Source: Bacillus sp. CGMCC 1.16541 (GTDB lineage: Bacteria > Bacillota > Bacilli > Bacillales > Bacillaceae_H). From it: a stretch of 64,000 bases of DNA. A model generated the notes under the pieces. That model made no database searches, was not told where the DNA came from, and was given only the letters and a program-made list of their open reading frames with translations. The stretch covers positions 1 to 64,000 of the forward strand of contig NZ_QFRU01000004.1 of NCBI RefSeq assembly GCF_003184905.1, in the 5' to 3' direction. A program made the translations under genes and the position numbers. Shown here piece by piece: positions 16,915 to 24,839 of this stretch. Within the stretch, counting starts at the first letter, position 1; every line of letters begins with the position of its first letter.

Positions 16915-18633
16915 TTAAATCATTGCCAGCGTATTGACTACGAGATGGCGATAACTCTCTTGCTTTTTCGCACTTACTTTTTTCATTAATAGTGATTCTG
17001 TATAAATACGCGGTTGATTCATCCGAAGCTGTTCATGACGCTCTCGTAAAGAAGGAAAACGTTCGAGGTGTTTCTCGATGCTTGTATGGACTCGTGTCCA
17101 AAATAAGTGCTCTTTGTACCCTTCATATGCTTCAAGAGCAAATGATAAATCGCTTAAATGAAAAACAAACAACGTATCCATCACAAGCTCCCTTAACCCC
17201 TCTACAGAAGACATCCAATAATATTGATTGTTTGGAGCCTCTTTATAAGAATGATGCAAACGTTGAAAGTCTGGAAGAATAGCGGGGCTCGTTAAGTAGA
17301 ACTCTACATATTCCACACTTTCATGAAAATCGCGAAGAACGACTCGAGTTGGCCACCCATCTTCATGTAATAGCACCATGTTTTGTGCATGCGCTTCTAC
17401 TCCTACCCCATGGGCAACTAGAAGATGCCAAACGGGGAGAATCGCTACTTCTACAAAGCGTTCGATCCATTTCTCTATGCCGTATTTCCTTAACCATGGT
17501 GTGATGAAAAGCTCTCCATCTCTTTCTAACAACGGAAGAGCTGTAAAAGGAACGGCTTTTTCTTCCTCTTTCATATACGTTCGAATGTTTTCACGCCATA
17601 TGACACCAAGCTGTCCGTCCATTTTCTCTCTTACTTGCTCATCCTTCGGCTCATAAATTGCTCCTGCGTACTCTTTTAGCAAAATGAGTGATGAGTGTAA
17701 ATATGAATCCCCTTCAACAATTCGGTTTAGCCACGCTGAAAGGTGAGGAGCTGTACAAACAGAATGTGAAGCAAGTGTTCGAAGAGATGACGTGTTCACC
17801 ATGTTCATAGACAGTTTCACATGTGCCTTTTCAGGTTGTGTGTCGTTCCATAACGTACGCACAGATTGCGTTGCTCGATATAAATCTCCGTTATATTTCA
17901 AAGGAATGATGTCTTCATTTTTCAGCATTTGGTCAAGCATTTTACTTTTGACTAAGGAGGACCATTGCCAAGGGTGAACAGGTAAAAATGTATAGTCACT
18001 GATTTGTTTATCAACTTGCTTCAATTGAATAATAAAGCGATTCCATGCCTCTTCACCCACTTCATTCTTCCAAAAATCACATTCTTCATAAGGAAAAGAA
18101 AAATTTATATCTTTACGACGAACAGCGAGCCATTGAAGAGCAAAAGATTGCTTTGCTTCTGGCCCAAATCGCTGATGGTCTGAAATCGTGAAGCCGGTTC
18201 TGGCTTTAAAACAAGGGTGATACGGGTGTCCTTCTATAATTTCAGATTCTAACTCTTCATAAGAGAGCTCTCTTCTCGATCCAAGAGGTGGAGCGAGGTT
18301 TAATTCATTCCACTCTGTTAAACGAATTGTTTGTTCAAGCTCGTTTAATAATCGCGCTTTCGTTGATTGTTCAGACGTTAATTCCTCCACCAACTGTTCA
18401 AGTGCAATCTCCACCAATGAACCATCTTTCTCAATTTGATACATGCACTCTTCTTGTATACGAAAGCGATTAAAAGCTCCTCGTTTCCCTTTGCATTCAT
18501 AAGTGCCATAGCTCCCATATAGACGAAACGTATCCCCTTCACGATCATACGGAAGCAACTGTTCAAACAGCATGGCTTCAAGTAATTGACGTTTCACTCT
18601 CAATTCTGTTTTAGAGCATAAGTGCTGAAGCAT
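16915..18633 (-). CDS. asbB: NRPS-independent siderophore synthetase AsbB (IucA/IucC family)
   Basis: An IucA/IucC-type synthetase with an N-terminal cap, an ATP-binding core with EIIEGHPYHPCFKARTGF (conserved HPxHPxxKxRxGF), and the FhuF-like C-terminal part with GVEAHAQNMVL and the RDFHE motif. In petrobactin assembly AsbB condenses the second spermidine or dihydroxybenzoyl-spermidine arm onto citrate. The ATG at 18633 has GAGAGG about 7 bases upstream and gives 572 residues, overlapping asbA by 23 bases. A longer in-frame start at 18708 would overlap asbA by 98 bases and has no better site. It is the second gene of the operon. Confidence 0.92.
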   Translation of the reverse strand: MLQHLCSKTELRVKRQLLEAMLFEQLLPYDREGDTFRLYGSYGTYECKGKRGAFNRFRIQEECMYQIEKDGSLVEIALEQLVEELTSEQSTKARLLNELEQTIRLTEWNELNLAPPLGSRRELSYEELESEIIEGHPYHPCFKARTGFTISDHQRFGPEAKQSFALQWLAVRRKDINFSFPYEECDFWKNEVGEEAWNRFIIQLKQVDKQISDYTFLPVHPWQWSSLVKSKMLDQMLKNEDIIPLKYNGDLYRATQSVRTLWNDTQPEKAHVKLSMNMVNTSSLRTLASHSVCTAPHLSAWLNRIVEGDSYLHSSLILLKEYAGAIYEPKDEQVREKMDGQLGVIWRENIRTYMKEEEKAVPFTALPLLERDGELFITPWLRKYGIEKWIERFVEVAILPVWHLLVAHGVGVEAHAQNMVLLHEDGWPTRVVLRDFHESVEYVEFYLTSPAILPDFQRLHHSYKEAPNNQYYWMSSVEGLRELVMDTLFVFHLSDLSFALEAYEGYKEHLFWTRVHTSIEKHLERFPSLRERHEQLRMNQPRIYTESLLMKKVSAKKQESYRHLVVNTLAMI

Positions 18634-20434
18634 AGTTTTCCTCTCCCTGAAGCCATTTTTTATATTCCACAAATGGATTTGATACCGTTGTGTAGACAGC
18701 TTGTTCAAGCTCTGCTTCTAACTCATCTACATCATGAAAGCGAGTTAATAAGTTCGCTTTACATGCTAACTCTGGTTGGTGAAGCATCATGTCTACAAAC
18801 TCTTTTCCGACGCCGCTTAATTCTCGATGAAGCTCGTTCAGCTTATTTATGACTTCTTCAACTAACTTTTCTTCCTCTAAAAGACCGTCTACCCCAAATC
18901 GATGAATAATCGAGAATAATTGATTCATAAACAAGTAGTAAGCAAAGCGATCTTTTATCACATGATCTTCATAAAAAAGTTCAGGTGCATCTTTTAAGTT
19001 TTCTTCCTGAAAAAGCAATTGATTTCGATAAGTCGATGATAAATAAAAGCCCTGATTATCACGGTAATAATAAGCTGTCGGGTAACCTGCCGATACATTG
19101 AGGACACTATTTTGCTGATGAGCTTCTAATGCAATCCCGTACTCATCAAAAAGGCGAATCAGCGGATCAATTGAACATTCCCAATACGTTCGAAACCACT
19201 TTAGACTAACTTCTTCTTTCGAACGCGATTCTGACTTTACAAGATGTAAAATAATCTCTTTCAGTCGAGATTGACTACCTGGTAATGGATCTTGAACAAG
19301 AGCAGCAATCGAAGTTACTCCCTCATCTTTTCCTTTTGGGAACGAGTTAGAGCGAACGATAACTTCAAAGCCTGTTTCCTCACTTTGATTAGGTAGCGTA
19401 ACGGTTACATAAGCAGGGTCATCCATTACACGAAATGTTGGATGTTTTCTCAAGAAATCTCCCTTCTTTAGCAAGCCTGCCATGATCACACCGGCCTTTA
19501 ATTCATGAAGACGGTTTACCCGTAAAGAATTGGTTACCTTTACCGGAATTGAAAATTTGTACATCCATTTTCCATGTTCGTTATAAACTGTTCGAATAGA
19601 AGAAGTAGGCGTGAACTGTTTACCAAGAGTACCTAAATCTTCAATGATTCCTTCTTTCATCGCTTCTTTTACATATGTTTGTTGTAACAACCATTGTGCT
19701 TGAAGTGGATGCATTGGAATGAGATGGTGCCCTTCTTTCACTTTCACTAGTGGTTGCTCTTCTTTTATTAAATTTGTTGCACTTTTTTTTAGAACAGAGG
19801 CTTCTTGAACGTAAGCGGCATTCACACTAAAATAATGCAATTGGAAGGTTCCGCAAAGTTCTGGTGCATAACTGTTATGTTGCCAACTCGCCATCCCTTG
19901 TCGGCTTTTCGGGGTAGGATGTAGCCAATGTCCAAATAGCAAAGACTGTTCCGTGTCAATAAAGCGACTGCTTCCTGAATACAGCTTCTCCGCCTCTTTG
20001 CTTCGGTTTTCAACATATGTTGTCATCGTATGATAGCTTTCAATTAAACGAAGAAGAAGTTCATCGTAATGAGAAGCAAGTGATGAGCAGCCATTAGATT
20101 TTGCTTGTAAATGTAACTCTTGTGTTAACATCATCATGACCGATAACCGACCTTCCTGTTGCCATGACTTGTTACGCTCGTCATATTTAAAAATAAAACC
20201 AAAAGAGTGCCTACCCACTAACGATAAATAGTCGACTTCTAGCGCTAAACGAAGCGATTGATGCGGCAAATGCAGTTCAAGCACATGCCCACCCGTTACA
20301 AGATACGTTAATGCTTGTTCTCGCATCCATTCCTCTGTCTCCACTAAATGGCCTTCATTGACCTCACGTATGTAACTATTTACAAACGCTTGAAAAGAGG
20401 CATTTTCTGCTATCTGTTTAGCTATCTGAACCAT
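18611..20434 (-). CDS. asbA: NRPS-independent siderophore synthetase AsbA (IucA/IucC family)
   Basis: The first gene of the petrobactin operon; 607 residues (AsbA of B. anthracis about 602). IucA/IucC features include HWLHPTPKSRQGM in the nucleotide-binding region, LIPMHPLQAQWLLQ, SIRTVYN, and the C-terminal ALEAHQQNSVL with YYRDNQGFYLS. AsbA joins citrate to the first spermidine with ATP. The ATG has AGGAAGGATGG upstream. Two to three Fur-box matches lie 37-161 bases upstream, giving iron-repressed synthesis of the operon. The partner AsbB overlaps its 3' end. No defects were seen. Confidence 0.93.
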   Translation of the reverse strand: MVQIAKQIAENASFQAFVNSYIREVNEGHLVETEEWMREQALTYLVTGGHVLELHLPHQSLRLALEVDYLSLVGRHSFGFIFKYDERNKSWQQEGRLSVMMMLTQELHLQAKSNGCSSLASHYDELLLRLIESYHTMTTYVENRSKEAEKLYSGSSRFIDTEQSLLFGHWLHPTPKSRQGMASWQHNSYAPELCGTFQLHYFSVNAAYVQEASVLKKSATNLIKEEQPLVKVKEGHHLIPMHPLQAQWLLQQTYVKEAMKEGIIEDLGTLGKQFTPTSSIRTVYNEHGKWMYKFSIPVKVTNSLRVNRLHELKAGVIMAGLLKKGDFLRKHPTFRVMDDPAYVTVTLPNQSEETGFEVIVRSNSFPKGKDEGVTSIAALVQDPLPGSQSRLKEIILHLVKSESRSKEEVSLKWFRTYWECSIDPLIRLFDEYGIALEAHQQNSVLNVSAGYPTAYYYRDNQGFYLSSTYRNQLLFQEENLKDAPELFYEDHVIKDRFAYYLFMNQLFSIIHRFGVDGLLEEEKLVEEVINKLNELHRELSGVGKEFVDMMLHQPELACKANLLTRFHDVDELEAELEQAVYTTVSNPFVEYKKWLQGEENYASALML

Positions 20435-20470
20435 AATTCCATCCTTCCTTGATTCGATCGTCCTAACAAA

Positions 20471-20485
20471 AGAGAATCATTCTCA
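20471..20485. promoter_or_regulatory. Fur box proximal to asbA
   Basis: AGAGAATCATTCTCA contains the perfect palindrome GAGAATCATTCTC and matches the Fur consensus at 11 of 14 positions. It lies 37-51 bases upstream of the asbA start. Confidence 0.7.
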
Positions 20486-20564
20486 ATTGATTTTAAAAAA
20501 ATTGCTCGATGACCCGAACAATTTTTATTTATTTAATAAGGTTTATCTAAAAAGTAACTAATAT

Positions 20565-20595
20565 TGAAATTCATTCTCAATGATAAATATTATCA
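20565..20595. promoter_or_regulatory. Tandem Fur boxes distal to asbA
   Basis: TGAAATTCATTCTCA (20565-20579, 11 of 14) is followed after one base by TGATAAATATTATCA (20581-20595, 13 of 14). Both lie in the intergenic region feeding the asb operon. Confidence 0.8.
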
Positions 20596-20678
20596 ATTAA
20601 ACTGAACATAGAAATTTCGAACATATTATATGGACAAATAATTCTCTTGGTTTCTTTTTTATCCTGTCACGTTGAATA

Positions 20679-22220
20679 TTACGCGCTACCTTCAAAAAAA
20701 GAGACTAAACTTTGTAGCATATGCTTTCGACCAATCGGACCCCATGGATCCCACTCTATACTATTTGGACAGTAAACGTTTCCAGTTTGTACAGCCTTAA
20801 TAAACGACCATTGTGGAGAGCTTGATACTTTCAACACATCTGATTCATGACTCCACAAAATTAACACCTTGTCTGGATTCAGCAAAACAAGGTCTTCTAC
20901 TTCTACGATTTGATATTGTTCTTTCGGTAAAGATGGATGAGGCTCAAACTCTAACCTTGTAAAAAGTAAATCGATACAAGCATGACCAGAATAACCATAT
21001 AAACGAATTTCATCAGAGCGAATCCACAAAACGGCCCACTTTCCTGTTTTAATCGTAGAACAAATCTGATTTTTTACTTGGTTTTCAATCATACGTATTT
21101 CTTCCATCACGGTTTCTACATGACATTCCTTATTGAATAAGACGGATAGTTGTTGCAAGTACCCGTCCCATGTTTCTTGAACGTCTATAGCATGTACATT
21201 TGAATCACGCCCCCATAAGATTGATTGCTCTTTATGATGCAAAGGCGTTTTAATAATATGGTCAGGCATTGTATGTAGAACTTCATATTTTTCAATTCCT
21301 TGTTCAGCGTTCAACAGAAACGTTCCTTCTAATTGTTTGGACAGATAAGATGGAACACCGTTTGTCAATGGAAATAACGATGGATAAGCAGGCGCTGCTA
21401 CTGGTTGAATACCTAAAGACAACAGATGGTCTTGAAGGAACATCTGACTGATAACCGCTACGCGCTCATCTGCTCGCTTCATATAAATAGTAGGCGGCAC
21501 TCCTTCTTTTTTCTTAAACAAACGACTAAAGTAGAATTCATCTTGAACTCCAACATGGTGCGCTATATCTTTTGTTGTCATTCCTTTTTTTTGAATCATC
21601 AACTCTTTTGCCACTTTTATTCGCTCTTCATTTAAAAACTCTTTTGGAGACATTCCTACTTTTTTGCGAAACGCTCTTGAAAATGAGGTTGGTGTCATTC
21701 CTGCTCGTGCAGCAAGCTCGGTAACGGAATAAGGTTGTGAGAGATTTTGGCGAATAAACGATACCGCTTCTTCCATATTGTCCACTTCCGTTACATCTGT
21801 TAAAGCTGACATCACATTCCATACAGTGGCTTGAAACCGACATTTCTCTGAAAAAGAAGGCTTATTTTGCAAAAGAAGCAAATCCTCATACAGAGGAATC
21901 ACTCTAGCTGGCGACTGACTAGCAAGTGGAATTTTTTGCAACTCACCTAACCAATTATTTGTTAGTTTATCTTCAATCCAAGACATCGTGTACACTGTTA
22001 ACAAGTTAGCAGACGCGACAAGCATACTTGATTTTGTCACCCAATAACATTTTCCTTCTACTAAGGGAATTCGTTCTTGTTCTGTTGAAAGCTGACCATC
22101 ACCTGAGGCGATATATAAAAGCATTAATTGCTTCTCATCGTCATTAATCCATTGTGTTTTTCCTGCTCGTATCGTTAAACAAGATACCGAAGTTGAGTGA
22201 AATGAATGAAGACCACCCAT
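20679..22220 (-). CDS. AraC-family regulator fused to a siderophore-binding domain (Btr-like)
   Basis: Three parts are seen: an N-terminal sensor-like region (1-155), an AraC double helix-turn-helix (about 160-260, with VTELAARAGMTPTSFSRAFRKKVG and IAHHVGVQDEFYFSRLFKKKEG), and a FecB/BtuF-type binding domain (about 265-510, with LLSLGIQPVAAPAYPSLFP and closing WDPWGPIGRKHML). This is the layout of Btr of B. subtilis (about 529 residues), which binds ferric bacillibactin and activates its importer operon. The ATG at 22220 with AGGAAGGTG is preferred over GTG at 22229. It is probably cotranscribed with the monooxygenase gene 39-48 bases upstream and points toward the asb operon. Inference: it senses the cognate siderophore and activates uptake genes. 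Confidence 0.88.
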   Translation of the reverse strand: MGGLHSFHSTSVSCLTIRAGKTQWINDDEKQLMLLYIASGDGQLSTEQERIPLVEGKCYWVTKSSMLVASANLLTVYTMSWIEDKLTNNWLGELQKIPLASQSPARVIPLYEDLLLLQNKPSFSEKCRFQATVWNVMSALTDVTEVDNMEEAVSFIRQNLSQPYSVTELAARAGMTPTSFSRAFRKKVGMSPKEFLNEERIKVAKELMIQKKGMTTKDIAHHVGVQDEFYFSRLFKKKEGVPPTIYMKRADERVAVISQMFLQDHLLSLGIQPVAAPAYPSLFPLTNGVPSYLSKQLEGTFLLNAEQGIEKYEVLHTMPDHIIKTPLHHKEQSILWGRDSNVHAIDVQETWDGYLQQLSVLFNKECHVETVMEEIRMIENQVKNQICSTIKTGKWAVLWIRSDEIRLYGYSGHACIDLLFTRLEFEPHPSLPKEQYQIVEVEDLVLLNPDKVLILWSHESDVLKVSSSPQWSFIKAVQTGNVYCPNSIEWDPWGPIGRKHMLQSLVSFFEGSA

Positions 22221-22268
22221 TTGTAACACCTTCCTTCTCCGTCACTTCTATGTCCAAATGCTTCATTC

Positions 22269-22601
22269 TTAACGAAGAGTTGGCTCTGTATAAAACTTCT
22301 GTCCTAAAACGTGAAAAACATCTTGACGACTTTCTAAAATAAATGATGGAGATGGCTTACCTCGATTCGCACGATGACCAGCAAGGTGAACATCACTTGT
22401 TTCCCATGCCTTCCATGCTTCTTCTGATTCCCAACGAATCATAATTAACACTTCTTCGTTCCCTTTTCGCTGCTTCTTTTTCAATACACTTAAATCTAGG
22501 AAGCCCGGTTGTTGTTCGATAATCCCTTCTGCGGCAAAACGTTCGACCATTTCTTCAGCATGTCCTTCCGTCACAAGAATCGTTTTTAATTGCACAAACA
22601 T
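22269..22601 (-). CDS. IsdG/HmoA-like heme-degrading monooxygenase family protein
   Basis: A ferredoxin-like ABM-fold protein of 110 residues, similar in outline to staphylococcal IsdG. The MIRWESEEAWKAWETSDVH...H stretch holds the conserved Trp and the heme-ligand His of the family. The Asn that IsdG and HmoA use near residue 6-7 is not in place here (MFVQLKT), so true heme breakdown is uncertain. The gene is first in a unit with the Btr-like regulator and has a Fur box at 22644-22658, 43 bases before its ATG, so it is iron-regulated. It could release iron from heme, or act on the ferric siderophore. Confidence 0.75.
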   Translation of the reverse strand: MFVQLKTILVTEGHAEEMVERFAAEGIIEQQPGFLDLSVLKKKQRKGNEEVLIMIRWESEEAWKAWETSDVHLAGHRANRGKPSPSFILESRQDVFHVLGQKFYTEPTLR

Positions 22602-22643
22602 AAATAATCTCTCCTTTAACTGATTGTTTTATGTTATTATAGT

Positions 22644-22658
22644 TGATAAAGATTATCA
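22644..22658. promoter_or_regulatory. Fur box shared by divergent monooxygenase and MFS genes
   Basis: TGATAAAGATTATCA matches the Fur consensus at 13 of 14 positions. It sits in the 175-base divergent region and could repress both transcripts. Confidence 0.85.
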
Positions 22659-22776
22659 TTTTCAATTAAAATATTAAAAAAAGGTATTTTTTCCTAAAAT
22701 CATTGAAAAATAGTTTCCTAAATATAAAAAAGTGAAGTATATTTAGGAAAACGAAATAATTTTAACAGAGAGGCTT

Positions 22777-23994
22777 ATGCACATGTGGAAAAACAAAAAT
22801 GTATGGATTCTATTAGCAGGAGAATTTATCGCAGGACTTGGCTTATGGCTTGGTATCATTGGAAACTTAGAATTTATGCAAGAAAAAGTACCCTCTGACT
22901 TTTTAAAGTCGGTCATTTTAGCTGTTGGACTTCTAGCAGGTATTGCATTTGGACCGTTAGCGGGTCGACTTACGGATCAAGCAAATAAGAAAACGGTTAT
23001 GCTTATTTCTGGATTCACACGCAGTTTCAGTGTAGTTTTTATGTTAATTGCCATTGAGACAGGATCTGTTTGGTGGATGGTTGTCTTTCTTATTTGTATT
23101 CAAATATCGGCTGCCTTTTACTTCCCTGCTCTTCAAGCAGCGATTCCGCTTGTAGTAGAGGAAAAAGATTTATTACAGCTAAATGGTATCTATATGAATG
23201 TCTCGACGTTATCGCGTATCTTAGGAACAGCTGTTGCTGGTATCTTTTTAGTAGTGATGTCTTTATCAATGCTTTACATCACCTCCTTAATTGCCTATCT
23301 TGGATTATTTATTTTAACGTGGTTTTTAACCATTGATGAGACGAAACAAGAAAAAGAGACAAAAGACGGCGAAGTTTCCAAAGCTGGATTTAAAGAAGTA
23401 TTTCCAATTATTAAAGGACTTCCGATTGTGTTTATGACATTGGTTATGACATTGATTCCGCTTTTATTTATTGGTGGATTCAATTTAATGGTAATTAATA
23501 TCAGTGAGTTGCAAGATAGTTCAGCCATTAAAAGCTGGATATATACAGCAGAAGGAATTACGTTTATTTTAGGAACACTTTTTGTGAAAAAGATGGAAGA
23601 AAAAATATCACCTTATAAAATTTTATTTGGATGTTCATTTATCATTGGATTTTCTCAATTACTTCTCTACCTCGCAGATATCCCATTTTTATCTGTTTTA
23701 GCTTTTGCTATCTTTGGTTTTGCAGTAGGTTGCTTCTTTCCAACAGCTGCAACTATTTTTCAAACAAAAGTACCAAAAGAGTTTCATGGACGCTTTTTCT
23801 CGTTTCGAAACATGCTTGACCGTCTTATTTTCCAAGTTGTTTTACTCGTTACAGGATTTTTATTGGACGCAATCGGTTTACAGTTAATGACGGTCCTGTT
23901 TGGAGCAGTATCTATTTTCATGACAACCCTCTTTTATACAAAATATCGTCAGCTACGCTCAACTCATTCCTTTAACGTAGAAGCGAGCAAGTAA
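22777..23994 (+). CDS. MFS transporter, candidate siderophore exporter
   Basis: A major facilitator protein of 405 residues with about 12 hydrophobic segments. The loop 2-3 motif is GPLAGRLTDQANKKTVM (DRxGRR-like) near residues 66-82, and the second half ends in GCFFPTAATIFQTKVPKEFHGRFFS. It resembles the EntS/YfiS group. ATG at 22777 or 22783 could serve, since AGAGAGG fits the second better. The Fur box at 22644 lies between it and the divergent monooxygenase gene. Iron control next to a petrobactin operon makes siderophore export a reasonable inference. The B. anthracis exporter ApeX is also an MFS protein, but orthology is not established here. Confidence 0.8.
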   Translation: MHMWKNKNVWILLAGEFIAGLGLWLGIIGNLEFMQEKVPSDFLKSVILAVGLLAGIAFGPLAGRLTDQANKKTVMLISGFTRSFSVVFMLIAIETGSVWWMVVFLICIQISAAFYFPALQAAIPLVVEEKDLLQLNGIYMNVSTLSRILGTAVAGIFLVVMSLSMLYITSLIAYLGLFILTWFLTIDETKQEKETKDGEVSKAGFKEVFPIIKGLPIVFMTLVMTLIPLLFIGGFNLMVINISELQDSSAIKSWIYTAEGITFILGTLFVKKMEEKISPYKILFGCSFIIGFSQLLLYLADIPFLSVLAFAIFGFAVGCFFPTAATIFQTKVPKEFHGRFFSFRNMLDRLIFQVVLLVTGFLLDAIGLQLMTVLFGAVSIFMTTLFYTKYRQLRSTHSFNVEASK

Positions 23995-24033
23995 AAAGCA
24001 TCAAGCTGTGGATAAAACAGCTTGATGCTTTTT
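23994..24033. terminator. Bidirectional terminator between MFS and YvbH-like genes
   Basis: An AAAAGCATCAAGCTGT/ACAGCTTGATGCTTTTT hairpin lies between converging genes. Confidence 0.9.
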
Positions 24034-24034
24034 A

Positions 24035-24649
24035 TTAGTTATTAATGTATTTTTCAAATACATCGCCAAAATCTTTTACGTGGTATTGGTCATGAACAGA
24101 TGTTAGCCATGTAAAGCCAAAGTCTGTTAGTTCACGATATGTCACGGCTAACTTGTTATCGTCTGTTCTAGCATTTTGTAAAATGTTAACCGCTTTATCT
24201 AAGCTTTGAGAAGCCATCTTCATATAAATTTGATTTTCATGCGTCATTTCTGCAATACGAAGAAGTGCTTTGTATAAGTCTTTTAATTGTTCGATTTGCT
24301 CTTTATGCACATCAATGTCAAATGGTTGATTTCCTAACATAAACTTAATTTCAACGTCCATGTCGATTTTACCAGCTGTTTCAAGAAACACGTTTGAGAT
24401 TTTATGTTGAGAATACGGATAGCGCTTAAGAACACGCTTTGAAGAGACAGCATTCGCACCGTCTACATGGATAACCGCTAAATTTGTAAAGCAATATTCA
24501 TCAGCTTTCGTTTTGATTAGGAAGTAAATCTTCTCCCCATCTTCATGCATCACGTAATCATCTGCATCTGTTTTATCATAATCAGCTGGACTGATAATTT
24601 TCCCGATATCTGATAACCCTAATGCGTCTGAAGCTATCTTTTTAAACAT
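24035..24649 (-). CDS. yvbH: PH-domain protein, YvbH family
   Basis: A protein of 204 residues with an N-terminal bacterial PH domain (about 1-125: starts MFKKIASDALGLSDIG; strands such as KIYFLIKTKADEYCFTNLAVI) and the C-terminal helical domain characteristic of YvbH. The function in B. subtilis is unknown. A GGGGGAGGA site precedes the ATG. It lies alone between two strong bidirectional terminators, facing the MFS gene, so it is probably monocistronic and unrelated to iron or glucan use. Confidence 0.85.
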   Translation of the reverse strand: MFKKIASDALGLSDIGKIISPADYDKTDADDYVMHEDGEKIYFLIKTKADEYCFTNLAVIHVDGANAVSSKRVLKRYPYSQHKISNVFLETAGKIDMDVEIKFMLGNQPFDIDVHKEQIEQLKDLYKALLRIAEMTHENQIYMKMASQSLDKAVNILQNARTDDNKLAVTYRELTDFGFTWLTSVHDQYHVKDFGDVFEKYINN

Positions 24650-24751
24650 TTGTATGTCCTCCCCCGTTTGTTATTTTTACTATTTTATCATAACAAGATG
24701 ACTGACAATTTTAAACTTTTATTACAAAAACGAGTATTGTTAATAAATTTT

Positions 24752-24797
24752 AAAAAAATCCGACATGACAGCAGGACGGTCATGTCGGATTTTTTTA
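24752..24797. terminator. Strong bidirectional terminator after the GH16 gene
   Basis: The stem ATCCGACATGAC/GTCATGTCGGAT has A7 on one side and T7 on the other. It ends the GH16 transcript on the minus strand. Confidence 0.9.
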
Positions 24798-24839
24798 CGT
24801 TGAGGAAACATTCAGAGAGAATGAATTCACCTAGTTTAA

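Noticed and set aside
22644-22776. MFS gene as a drug-resistance determinant acquired by transfer
   Set aside because: No mobile element or repeat nearby, base composition like its neighbours, and a Fur box points to iron use.
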